From Jiella avicenniae (GTDB lineage Bacteria; Pseudomonadota; Alphaproteobacteria; Rhizobiales; Rhizobiaceae), in NCBI RefSeq assembly GCF_021390325.1, contig NZ_JAJUWU010000002.1:1-59666 (forward strand): 59,666 nt of DNA, given 5' to 3'. The translations under genes and the position numbers were made by a program. Shown one piece after another: positions 34,270-42,078 of this stretch; the stretch's first letter is position 1; the number at the start of each line of letters is the position of its first letter. The notes beneath the pieces were generated by a model, which did not search any database, had not been told where the DNA came from, and saw only the letters and a program-made list of their open reading frames with translations.

Positions 34270-34728
34270 TCACTCCGGCAGGAAGTCGCGGCTGCGAAGC
34301 TCTTCGGCGGTATAGGGACAGGTTTCAGGGAAGGTCGAGAGCGGCAGGCCGGTTTCGTCGGCCGCGTCTTTTCGGGCTGTCCGGTAGGCCTGGTCGATCA
34401 GTGGCAGAGGGCGCGCGGCGAGCGATAAATTTTTCGCCTCGTCGATTTCCAGCGTGCCGCGCTCCCGGTTGATCGTGTTACGCCAAGATCGCGTTCGCCG
34501 TTCCGGTTGATGCTGCCATTTCAGGAGATGCATGGCGATGAGGCGGTAGCTTGAAACGATCGCCCTGAGTTCGGATCTCCCCACGCTCTCGATCTCCTCG
34601 ACGACGTTCGCGATGTCGATCTCGGCAAAGCGACCCTGGCGCAGAAGGTCTGCCTCGCGCTTGGACCAGGCATAGCCGTCCCGGTCGTAGAGATCGTCGG
34701 CAGCATCGACCTTGGGTGCATTGCTCAT
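34270..34728 (-). CDS. DUF29 family protein, tandem copy
   Basis: A 152-residue DUF29 protein, closest to the copy at 33807-34265 (shared NAPKVD, ADDLYDRDGYAWSKREADLL, IANVVEEIESVGRSELRAI). Its C-terminal part differs more (GTLEIDEAKNLSLAARPL), which suggests divergence or gene conversion after duplication. The start is the ATG at 34728 inside the repeated junction; upstream in-frame sequence belongs to the neighbouring copy. Function is unknown. Confidence 0.88.
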   Translation of the reverse strand: MSNAPKVDAADDLYDRDGYAWSKREADLLRQGRFAEIDIANVVEEIESVGRSELRAIVSSYRLIAMHLLKWQHQPERRTRSWRNTINRERGTLEIDEAKNLSLAARPLPLIDQAYRTARKDAADETGLPLSTFPETCPYTAEELRSRDFLPE

Positions 34729-34732
34729 CGTC

Positions 34733-35197
34733 TCACTCCGGCAGGAAGTCGGGATCGCGCAACTGGTCGAGCGAGTAGGGGCAGGTGTCGGGGAAGGTCT
34801 CGATCGGCAGACCGGTTTCGATCGCGGCCTGACGCCGCGAATCGGGGTAGATGTCGGCGACGATCTCGCCCGCCCGCGCTTTGAGGCCGGGATTGCGCTT
34901 CTCACGCCGGCGAAGTTGCGCACGCGCGTTCAGGATCGTTCCCGACCACGACCGTGACCGCCTCTCAGGCTGAAACTGCCATTTCAGAAGATGGAAGATC
35001 AGCAGCGCATAATAAGATTCCAGCGCATGGAGCTGCCCGTTTCCCAGGCTCTCGATCTCCTCGACCAGGTTCTCCAGATCGGCATCGGCGAGGCGGCCGG
35101 TGCGCAGGATTTCGGCCTGTTCGAAGGCCCAGGCGGCGAAGTCCTCGTCGTATCGCACCGGCCTCCCGGTGGCCGGGGTGTTTTTGGCAAGGCTCAT
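34733..35197 (-). CDS. DUF29 family protein, first copy of the array
   Basis: A 154-residue DUF29 protein, the first of the array in transcription order. It has [20 protein letters not shown], then [39 protein letters not shown], and [20 protein letters not shown]. Its start codon overlaps the stop of the macro-domain gene (ATGA at 35194-35197), so the two are translationally coupled. Function is unknown. Confidence 0.88.
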   Translation of the reverse strand: MSLAKNTPATGRPVRYDEDFAAWAFEQAEILRTGRLADADLENLVEEIESLGNGQLHALESYYALLIFHLLKWQFQPERRSRSWSGTILNARAQLRRREKRNPGLKARAGEIVADIYPDSRRQAAIETGLPIETFPDTCPYSLDQLRDPDFLPE

Positions 35198-35733
35198 GAC
35201 GTCGCCTCCCGTTCGAACGCACCCGCGTAAATCTCTGCATCGGCGCCGGAAAAGCAGCAGAGCACGATCCGGTCGAACTTGCCAGTTTCGGCGGCGGCGA
35301 GGCTTTCGGCAGCGGCGATCCTGGCCGCCCCTTCCTTCGGGAAGCCGTAGATGCCGGCGGAGATCGCCGGGAAGGCGATCGACCGGTCACCGCTTTCTTC
35401 GGCGAGCCGGAAGGAATGGCGGTAGGCGCCGGCCAAGAGGTCGTCCTCGCCTTTCGTGCCGTCCTTCCATCGCGGGCCGACGGCGTGGATGACGTGGCGC
35501 GCCTTGAGGTCGAAGCCATCGGTGATCCGCGCCTCGCCGGTCGGGCAGCCGCCGATCGCCCGGCAGGCCTCCTGAAGCTTCGCCCTGCCAGCGGCGCGGT
35601 GGATCGCGCCGTCGACGCCGCCACCGCCCTTCAACTGCTGATTGGCGGCATTGACGATCGCGTCGACCTCGAGCGTCGTGATGTCGGCGGTGACGACCTC
35701 GATCGTCGTCCGGCCGCGCCGGATCGTCGTCAA
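35194..35733 (-). CDS. Macro domain protein (ADP-ribose/O-acetyl-ADP-ribose hydrolase-like)
   Basis: A 179-residue single macro domain. The ADP-ribose-binding motifs are [20 protein letters not shown] with [27 protein letters not shown], and [20 protein letters not shown]. Enzymes of this class remove ADP-ribose from proteins or deacetylate O-acetyl-ADP-ribose. The start is a TTG at 35733 whose bases overlap the lutA stop (TTGA), and its own stop overlaps the DUF29 start. It is thus locked between lutA and the DUF29 array; a link to lactate metabolism is not expected. Confidence 0.92.
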   Translation of the reverse strand: MTTIRRGRTTIEVVTADITTLEVDAIVNAANQQLKGGGGVDGAIHRAAGRAKLQEACRAIGGCPTGEARITDGFDLKARHVIHAVGPRWKDGTKGEDDLLAGAYRHSFRLAEESGDRSIAFPAISAGIYGFPKEGAARIAAAESLAAAETGKFDRIVLCCFSGADAEIYAGAFEREATS

Positions 35734-36530
35734 AGCTTGCCCCCGATCGGCGGCTTGTCGGTCATGCCCGCCAGGACTTCGGCGACGTGTCGCACCTCGA
35801 CGCCGACATTCTCGCGCTTCATCTTGCCGTCCATGTTCATCAGGCAGCCGAGATCGCCGGCCAGCAGCAATGCGGCGCCGGTCGAGGCGACGTGCTTGGC
35901 CTTCTTGCCGACGATGGCGTTGGAGACGTCGGGATATTTGATGCAGAAGGTGCCGCCGAAGCCGCAGCAGACGTCGGCTTCGGGCAACTCCTTCAACGTC
36001 AGTCCCTCGACGCTCTTCAACAGCCGTCGCGGCTGCTCGCGAATGCCGAGCTCGCGCAGGCCCGAACAGGAATCGTGATAGGTCACCGTCGCGGAGAGGG
36101 CGGCATCGACGGCGGTGACGCCCCGGACGTCGGTGAGGAAGCTGACGAGTTCGAAGACCTTGGCCGAAAACCGGGTCGCCCGTTCGTGCCATTCGGGCTC
36201 GTCGGCGAAGAGTTCCGGATAGTGCTTCTTCAGCGTCGAGGCGCAGGAGCCCGATGGCGCGACCACGTAGTCGTGACCTTCGAAGGTCTCGATCACCTGC
36301 CGCGCGATCGCCTGGGTGTCCGCCCGGTCGCCGGAATTGTAGGCCGGCTGGCCGCAGCAGGTCTGGGACGCGGGGACGACCACTCTGCAGCCGGCGTCTT
36401 CGAGCAGCTTGATCGCCGCGAAGCCGACGCTCGGACGGAACAGGTCGACCAGGCAGGTGACGAACAGCGCCACGGTCGGCGCCGTTGCCGAAGGGCTCGT
36501 CGAGGAAAGGCCGTCTGTCATGCCGTTCAT
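35730..36530 (-). CDS. lutA: Lactate utilisation (Fe-S)-binding protein LutA
   Basis: A 266-residue protein with two CCG domains: [20 protein letters not shown] and [15 protein letters not shown] in the first, and [15 protein letters not shown] and [20 protein letters not shown] in the second. These coordinate iron-sulfur clusters. LutA with LutB and LutC forms the lactate dehydrogenase complex. I place the start at ATG 36530; a TTG at 36536 or ATG at 36521 are alternatives. It is the first gene of the minus-strand unit. lutB lies about 2.7 kb downstream, beyond the macro/DUF29 block. Confidence 0.94.
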   Translation of the reverse strand: MNGMTDGLSSTSPSATAPTVALFVTCLVDLFRPSVGFAAIKLLEDAGCRVVVPASQTCCGQPAYNSGDRADTQAIARQVIETFEGHDYVVAPSGSCASTLKKHYPELFADEPEWHERATRFSAKVFELVSFLTDVRGVTAVDAALSATVTYHDSCSGLRELGIREQPRRLLKSVEGLTLKELPEADVCCGFGGTFCIKYPDVSNAIVGKKAKHVASTGAALLLAGDLGCLMNMDGKMKRENVGVEVRHVAEVLAGMTDKPPIGGKL

Positions 36531-36714
36531 GGTCAAGGCACTGAAACTCCACTGTCATCTGCGACCGTCACCGCGCGGACGAGGGCTCGGTCGACCTTCG
36601 TCGAGACGTCCGACTCATGTAGCGATCCTGAGCCCGATTTGGAACGATCGCAAATTGGCGTTTTCTCCCGACCCGCCATCCTGTAGCAAAGGCGGTCTCT
36701 CGGGAGGGGGCTCG

Positions 36715-38016
36715 ATGACGTCGATCACGTTCACACGACAGTCGCTCGAACGGTTCGAGCAGGATCCGCGTCGGGCACTCGTGCTCGGGGAGTTGCACGC
36801 CCGCCCGTTTCCCCTGATCAAGCTGCCGCGGGCGCTCGTCGTCCTCGCCTTCATGAACGCCGACCACGGCGCCCGCGACCATCAGATCCTCTCCGACATG
36901 TCGGTGCGCCGCGGGGTGCCGCCGCCGGCCAAGGACGCGCGCACCCACGCCTTCCCCTTCGGCAAGGGCAAGCTGCGCTGGGAACGCCACACCGAGTTCT
37001 GCACCTATTCCTGGGAAGGGCCGGTGCCGGAGCGCTTCGGCGATCCCGTCGCGGGCCATCCCTTCGGCGCCGATTTCGAGGCGCCCGGGCCGCTGATCGG
37101 CGGTGTCCACCTCGAGATGCGGCCGAACGACGCCGAGGGGCAGGCCGCCCTCGAGATCTTCGACAGGACGAGCTTCTGCTTTTCGGTGATGGAGGCGGGG
37201 CTCGCCCATGCGGCGACCGATTTCCGCCAGGACGGCGACGGCCTGACCCGCATCCTCGTCCTCGACGACGGATTGCCGCCGGCCCGCGCCGGGGCGCTGG
37301 CGATGCGCCTCGTCGAGATCGAGATCTACCGCACGCTCGCTCTCCTGGGCCTGCCGCTCGCCCAATCCGTCGGGCCGGAGGTCCAGGCGCTGGAGGGCCG
37401 GCTGATGCGGATCACCGAGGAGATGAAGGCGGGGCCGGGCCACTCGCGCGAGCTTCTGCAGGAGATTACGCTCGCCGCTGCCGCGGTCGAGGCGTCGGCC
37501 GCTTCGGTGCTCTACCGCTTCGGCGCGAGCCGGGCCTATGACGAGATCGTCCGCGAGCGGCTGGCTGCGGTGGTGGAGCAGCCGATCGCCGGCCAAGAGA
37601 GCTGGAGCGCCTTCCTGAAGCGGCGCATGGCGCCGGCGATGCGCACCTGCCGGGCGGTCGAAGAGCGTCAGGCCAATCTGTCCGAGAAGCTCGCCCGATC
37701 CGCCAATCTCCTGCGCACCCGGATCGACGTCGAACTCGAACACCAGAACCGCGACCTCCTGTCGTCGATGAATCGTCGGGCGCAGATGCAGCTTCGCCTG
37801 CAGCAGACCGTCGAGGGGCTTTCGGTGGCGGCGATCGGCTATTACGTCGTCGGTCTTTTCGGCTATCTCGCCAAAGGACTGGAGCACGAGGGCTTTCCGG
37901 TCTCCTCGACCGTCCTGACCGCGCTCTTCGTGCCGATCGCGCTTTTTGCCGTCTGGATGGTGGTCGGGCGCATCAGGCGCCGCCACGTCCGCCCGGCCGA
38001 GGACGGCGAGCATTGA
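36715..38016 (+). CDS. DUF3422 family membrane protein
   Basis: A 433-residue protein of the DUF3422 family, function unknown. The N-terminal block VLGELHARPFPLIKLPRALV is characteristic, followed by WERHTEFCTYSWEGP. The middle is helical with a coiled-coil stretch (LSEKLARSANLLRTRIDVEL). Two transmembrane helices close the protein (LSVAAIGYYVVGLFGYLAKG and TALFVPIALFAVWMVVGRI). The start at 36715 follows GGGAGGGGG. It is divergent from lutA and precedes the glc operon. Confidence 0.88.
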   Translation: MTSITFTRQSLERFEQDPRRALVLGELHARPFPLIKLPRALVVLAFMNADHGARDHQILSDMSVRRGVPPPAKDARTHAFPFGKGKLRWERHTEFCTYSWEGPVPERFGDPVAGHPFGADFEAPGPLIGGVHLEMRPNDAEGQAALEIFDRTSFCFSVMEAGLAHAATDFRQDGDGLTRILVLDDGLPPARAGALAMRLVEIEIYRTLALLGLPLAQSVGPEVQALEGRLMRITEEMKAGPGHSRELLQEITLAAAAVEASAASVLYRFGASRAYDEIVRERLAAVVEQPIAGQESWSAFLKRRMAPAMRTCRAVEERQANLSEKLARSANLLRTRIDVELEHQNRDLLSSMNRRAQMQLRLQQTVEGLSVAAIGYYVVGLFGYLAKGLEHEGFPVSSTVLTALFVPIALFAVWMVVGRIRRRHVRPAEDGEH

Positions 38017-38123
38017 GTGTGCCGCAGACGCGTCGACGAGCCGCGCTCGTCCCCGCCCGGCGCCGATCGGTGGACGATCGTCGCTGCCCTGCGTAAGTTG
38101 AGGCGAAGATTGGGAGATCGCCG

Positions 38124-39617
38124 ATGTCCGTGATGATGCCGAAGCCGTCCGAGGCCATCCTTTCCCGCCGCCGGGCAATCGTCGAGGCGTTGCGCGCCAT
38201 CGTGCCGGGCGAAGGGGTGGTCGATGCGGCGAACGAGATGGCGGTGTTCGAGAGCGACGGCTTGACGGCCTATCGCCAGCTCCCGCTGGTCGTCGTCCTG
38301 CCATCCACCGTCGATCAGGTCGCCGCGGTGCTGAAATACTGCCACCGCGAGGAGATTCCGGTGGTGCCGCGCGGCTCGGGGACCTCGCTGTCTGGTGGGG
38401 CGCTGCCGCTCGAGGACGGCGTGCTGCTCGTGCTGTCGAAGTTCAACCGGGTGCTCGAGATCGACTACGACAATCGCTGCGCCGTCGTGCAGCCCGGCGT
38501 CACCAATCTCGGCATCACCCATGCCGTGGCCGGCCGGGGCTTCTACTACGCGCCGGACCCGTCCTCGCAGATCGCCTGTTCGATCGGCGGCAACGTGGCG
38601 GAAAATTCCGGCGGGGTGCATTGCCTGAAATACGGGCTGACGGCGAACAACGTGCTCGGCATCGAATTCGTCACCATCGAGGGCGAAGTCGTTCGCCTCG
38701 GCGGCATGCATCTCGACGCCGAGGGCTACGATCTTCTCGGCCTGATGACCGGGTCTGAGGGGCTGCTCGGCGTCGTCACCGAAGTGACCGTGCGCATCCT
38801 GCAGAAGCCGGAGACAGCGCGGGCCGTGCTGATCGGCTTCCCGACCTCGGAGGAGGCGGGGGCGGCGGTCGCGGCGATCATCGCCAAGGGGATCATTCCG
38901 GGCGGGATGGAGATGATGGACCGGCCGGCCATTCTCGCGGCCGAGGACTTCGTCCATGCCGGATACCCGACCGATGTCGAGGCGCTCTTGATCGTCGAAC
39001 TCGACGGGCCGGGGGCCGAGGTCGACCATCTTCTGGCCGAAGTCGAGGCGGTCGGCAGCGCCAACGGCGCCGTCACATGCCGGGTCTCGCAATCGGAGGA
39101 AGAGCGGGCCAGTTTCTGGGCGGGACGCAAGGCGGCCTTCCCCGCCGTCGGGCGCATCTCGCCGGACTACTACTGCATGGACGGCACGATCCCGCGCAAG
39201 GAACTGCCGAAGGTTCTCGCCGGCATGAAATCCCTGTCCGACAAATACGGCCTCAGGGTCGCCAACGTCTTTCACGCCGGCGACGGGAACCTCCATCCCC
39301 TGATCCTCTACGATGCCAACGAAGAGGGCCAGCTCCACCGGGCGGAGGAGTTCGGCAACGACATCCTCAGGCTTTGCGTGGAAGTCGGCGGCGTGCTCAC
39401 CGGCGAACACGGCGTCGGCGTCGAGAAGCGCGACCTGATGCCGGAGATGTTCGACGAGACCGACATGAAGCACCAGCAACGGGTGAAATGCGCCTTCGAC
39501 GACAAGCACCTGCTCAATCCGGGCAAGGTCTTCCCGCAGCTTCACCGTTGCGCCGAGTTGGGACGCATGCATGTCCACAAGGGGCAGGTGGCCTTTCCGG
39601 ATCTGCCGCGGTTCTAG
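38124..39617 (+). CDS. glcD: Glycolate oxidase subunit GlcD (FAD-linked)
   Basis: A 497-residue FAD-binding oxidoreductase. The PCMH-type FAD domain shows VVPRGSGTSLSGGALPLEDG and PDPSSQIACSIGGNVAENSG with GGVHCLKYGLTANNVLG. The C-terminal FAD-linked oxidase domain contains the metal-binding NVFHAGDGNLHP and GEHGVGVEKR. With GlcE and GlcF it oxidises glycolate to glyoxylate. It follows the DUF3422 gene by 107 bp. A Uma2 gene lies between it and glcE. Confidence 0.95.
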   Translation: MSVMMPKPSEAILSRRRAIVEALRAIVPGEGVVDAANEMAVFESDGLTAYRQLPLVVVLPSTVDQVAAVLKYCHREEIPVVPRGSGTSLSGGALPLEDGVLLVLSKFNRVLEIDYDNRCAVVQPGVTNLGITHAVAGRGFYYAPDPSSQIACSIGGNVAENSGGVHCLKYGLTANNVLGIEFVTIEGEVVRLGGMHLDAEGYDLLGLMTGSEGLLGVVTEVTVRILQKPETARAVLIGFPTSEEAGAAVAAIIAKGIIPGGMEMMDRPAILAAEDFVHAGYPTDVEALLIVELDGPGAEVDHLLAEVEAVGSANGAVTCRVSQSEEERASFWAGRKAAFPAVGRISPDYYCMDGTIPRKELPKVLAGMKSLSDKYGLRVANVFHAGDGNLHPLILYDANEEGQLHRAEEFGNDILRLCVEVGGVLTGEHGVGVEKRDLMPEMFDETDMKHQQRVKCAFDDKHLLNPGKVFPQLHRCAELGRMHVHKGQVAFPDLPRF

Positions 39618-39631
39618 AAGGAGAGCAAGCG

Positions 39632-40237
39632 ATGAGCGCGATCGAAACCTTGCCCTCGATGAGAGAGGCCGGTCCCATGAATGAAGCCCGCTTCCTCAAA
39701 TTTCTGGAAGCGCGGTCCGAGGATGAGCGGTGGGAACTGATCGATGGGGAACCCGTCATGATGATGCATCCTCCGAGCCTGAAGCATCAAATCATCGGGC
39801 AAAATCTCGAGCAGCTGCTCAACGATGCCCTGGAGGCTAAGTCACCGGACCGTTTCGCGATCCGCGAAGTCGGCCTGGCGGTCCCGGCTCATCCCGGATT
39901 TCGACCGCAAGCCGACCTCGCGATCATCGATACGATCGAGGGCAATCCCTATTTCGCCGAGCGCTTCCATCTCGTCGCCGAGGTGCTGTCGGATTCGAAT
40001 ACCCCTGAGTTCATCAGTACCAAACGCCTGCGTTACGCCGATCACCCGGACTGTTTGTACGTTCTGATCATCTCCCAGTCCGATTTCGCCGTCGAGATCT
40101 GGTCACGGTCGAAGAACTGGCAGGGGCAGGTGTTGCGGTCTCCCGATGATCGCATCGCACTTCCGGAGTTCGGCTTTTCCTGTGCCGTGCAAGACCTCTA
40201 CGTCCGGACCGACCTCATGCGTCGGCGTTCATCATGA
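39632..40237 (+). CDS. Uma2 family (DUF820) protein inserted between glcD and glcE
   Basis: A 201-residue Uma2/DUF820 protein with the PD-(D/E)xK fold. It shows RWELIDGEPVMMMHPPSLKH near residue 40, FRPQADLAIIDTIEG, and HLVAEVLSDSNTPEFISTKR with the putative catalytic Glu. It differs clearly from the other Uma2 protein in this window and so is not a recent copy. It starts 14 bp after glcD behind AAGGAGAG, and its stop overlaps the glcE start (ATGA at 40234-40237). Function is unknown. Confidence 0.9.
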   Translation: MSAIETLPSMREAGPMNEARFLKFLEARSEDERWELIDGEPVMMMHPPSLKHQIIGQNLEQLLNDALEAKSPDRFAIREVGLAVPAHPGFRPQADLAIIDTIEGNPYFAERFHLVAEVLSDSNTPEFISTKRLRYADHPDCLYVLIISQSDFAVEIWSRSKNWQGQVLRSPDDRIALPEFGFSCAVQDLYVRTDLMRRRSS

Positions 40238-41478
40238 GCATGCAAGGTTCAACCGTTGAGGCTTCGGAGCAGCGGCTTTCGGTTGAGCCGCAGACTGAAG
40301 GCGACATCCGGGATATCGTCGCAGCCGCAGTTTCCGCCGAGGAGCCGCTGGCGATCGAAGGCACGGGATCCAAGCGTGGGCTCGGTCGCCCGGTGCAGGC
40401 GGCGCGGACGCTGTCGCTCGCCAAGATGAGCGGCATCACCCTTTATGAGCCCGAGGAACTCGTCCTTACCGCCAAGGCCGGGACGCCGATCGCCGAGATC
40501 GAGGCGCTGGTCGACGCGCATGGACAGCGGCTCGAATTCGAGCCGATGGACTACGGCCCCCTGCACGGGCTCGACGCCGCCCAGGGGACGCTCGGCGGCG
40601 TGATCGCCTGCAACCTCGCCGGCCCCCGCCGCCTGAAGCAGGGCGCGGCCCGGGACCACGTCCTCGGCGTCCGCGCCGTCTCCGGGCGCGGCGAGATCTT
40701 CAAGTCCGGCGGTCGGGTAGTCAAGAACGTCACCGGCTACGATCTCTCCAAGGGTCTCACCGGCTCCTACGGTACGTTGGCGGTGATGAGCGAGATCACC
40801 ATCAAGGTCCTGCCGACATGCGAGACCGAGACGACGCTGGTGCTGCGTGGCCTCTCCGATGCCGAGGCGGCGGGCGCCATGGCCGCTTCGATGGGCTCGC
40901 CGGCGGAAGTGTCCGGCGCCGCGCATCTGCCGATGTATGTCGCCGCGCGCGTCGCCGAAGGGGCGCTGGGCGAGGAGGCCGCGACGGCGATCCGCATCGA
41001 CGGATTCGGCCCCTCCGTCGAGGCGCGTGCCGCCCATCTCGGACGGGCGCTGGAAAAGGTGGGCAAGGTCGATCGGTTGGACCGGGAAGCGTCCCGGCGG
41101 CTGTGGCGCGACGTGCGCGACGTCCGCCCCTTCGTCGACGGGACGCGGAAGCCGGTCTGGCGCCTGTCTGTCACGCCGACGAGAGGCCACGAGATCGTGA
41201 TGAGCCTGAGAATGCAGGCGGCGATCGACGCCTTCTACGACTGGCAGGGCGGCCTCGTCTGGCTGCGCATGGAGGCGGGTGAGCCGGAGGCCGATCTCGT
41301 CCGCGAGACGATCCGGCGCTTCGGCGGCGGCCATGCGACGCTGGTGCGCGCGCCGGAAAGCGTCCGGGCGGCGACAGCCGTATTCCAGCCGCAGCCTGGG
41401 CCGCTGGCAGCGCTGTCGCGGCGGCTGAAGGAACAGTTCGATCCGAAGAACGTGCTCAACCCGGGACGGATGGCGTAG
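40234..41478 (+). CDS. glcE: Glycolate oxidase subunit GlcE
   Basis: A 414-residue FAD-binding subunit of glycolate oxidase. It has IEGTGSKRGLGRPVQAARTL, then LDAAQGTLGGVIACNLAGPR and VRAVSGRGEIFKSGGRVVKN with VTGYDLSKGLTGSYGTLAVM, all typical of GlcE. The C-terminus ends LKEQFDPKNVLNPGRMA, as in this family. Its start is coupled to the Uma2 stop. A DUF433/DUF5615 pair separates it from glcF. Confidence 0.95.
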   Translation: MSMQGSTVEASEQRLSVEPQTEGDIRDIVAAAVSAEEPLAIEGTGSKRGLGRPVQAARTLSLAKMSGITLYEPEELVLTAKAGTPIAEIEALVDAHGQRLEFEPMDYGPLHGLDAAQGTLGGVIACNLAGPRRLKQGAARDHVLGVRAVSGRGEIFKSGGRVVKNVTGYDLSKGLTGSYGTLAVMSEITIKVLPTCETETTLVLRGLSDAEAAGAMAASMGSPAEVSGAAHLPMYVAARVAEGALGEEAATAIRIDGFGPSVEARAAHLGRALEKVGKVDRLDREASRRLWRDVRDVRPFVDGTRKPVWRLSVTPTRGHEIVMSLRMQAAIDAFYDWQGGLVWLRMEAGEPEADLVRETIRRFGGGHATLVRAPESVRAATAVFQPQPGPLAALSRRLKEQFDPKNVLNPGRMA

Positions 41479-41502
41479 AATGCCGCCAAAGAGGGATCTG
41501 TT

Positions 41503-41718
41503 ATGGACGTGGGCGAAATCATGGGACGCGATCCGGACATCATGTCGGGAGCGCTTGTGTTCAAAGGCACGCGTGTACCGGTCGAGGCTCTGTTCGGAAA
41601 TCTCGCCTCTGGCATGTCGCTGGCGGAATTCTTGGATAACTTTCCGACCGTGACGCGTGAGCAGGCCGAGGGGGCGCTTCTCGTGGCGAGCGAGGATCTC
41701 GAGCGTTTGGTCGCTTGA
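41503..41718 (+). CDS. DUF433 family antitoxin
   Basis: A 71-residue helix-turn-helix protein of the DUF433 family, the usual partner of DUF5615 PIN-like toxins. It has the typical DIMSGALVFKGTRVPVEALF strand-helix block, then MSLAEFLDNFPTVTREQAEG. It starts 24 bp after glcE. Its stop overlaps the TTG start of the toxin gene (TTGA at 41715-41718). No separate promoter is evident in the short upstream gap, so it is probably expressed from the glc promoter. Confidence 0.9.
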   Translation: MDVGEIMGRDPDIMSGALVFKGTRVPVEALFGNLASGMSLAEFLDNFPTVTREQAEGALLVASEDLERLVA

Positions 41719-42068
41719 GCCGACACGCAATCCTCGATGAGCCGGTGCCTCGTGACCTCATCGCTGCACTGGCCGCATTCGGCTGTATCGTCGCGCCGTT
41801 CCCAGACACATGGAAAGGCTTGAAGAACGGCGATCTCTTGGCTCGTCTCGAAGTCGAGACGATCTCCGTCTTGATCACTTGTGACAGAAACATGCGATTT
41901 CAGCACACCATTGGAACACGGCCGTTTGCCCTCGTCGTGCTGCCAGATCAGCGCCTCGCGCGCTTGTTGCCGATCTGTCGGCAGATATCGGAAGCCGTAA
42001 GAATCGCTGCGCCAGGTCGCGTCATCATTTTAGATCGCACCGGTCAGTTCGACGTCCTCGAGCCGTAA
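41715..42068 (+). CDS. DUF5615 PIN-like toxin
   Basis: A 117-residue PIN-like protein of the DUF5615 type, the presumed ribonuclease toxin of the DUF433 pair. It keeps ILDEPVPRDLIAALAAFGC, where the family usually has an acidic LLDENxP start, GLKNGDLLARLEVETISVLI, and TCDRNMRFQHTIGTRPFALV. The start is TTG at 41715, coupled to DUF433. It ends 10 bp before glcF, so it lies inside the operon. The target is unknown. Confidence 0.82.
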   Translation: MSRHAILDEPVPRDLIAALAAFGCIVAPFPDTWKGLKNGDLLARLEVETISVLITCDRNMRFQHTIGTRPFALVVLPDQRLARLLPICRQISEAVRIAAPGRVIILDRTGQFDVLEP

Positions 42069-42078
42069 AGACAGAACC

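Larger units (their letters stand above)
33798..34751. repeat. 463-bp tandem duplication of DUF29 genes with identical junctions
   Basis: The same 28-bp junction (starting CTCATCGTCTCACTCCGG and ending with AGGAAGTCG) occurs at 33798-33825, 34261-34288 and 34724-34751, each exactly 463 bp from the next. Each junction holds the start codon of one DUF29 gene and the stop codon of the next. This regular spacing shows that the units at 33807-34265 and 34270-34728 arose by direct tandem duplication. Confidence 0.85.

Noticed and set aside
33798-34751. Possible CRISPR array because of 28-bp identical repeats
   Set aside because: Only three repeats occur, 463 bp apart, and each spans gene junctions of a duplicated coding sequence; there are no short unique spacers or cas genes.
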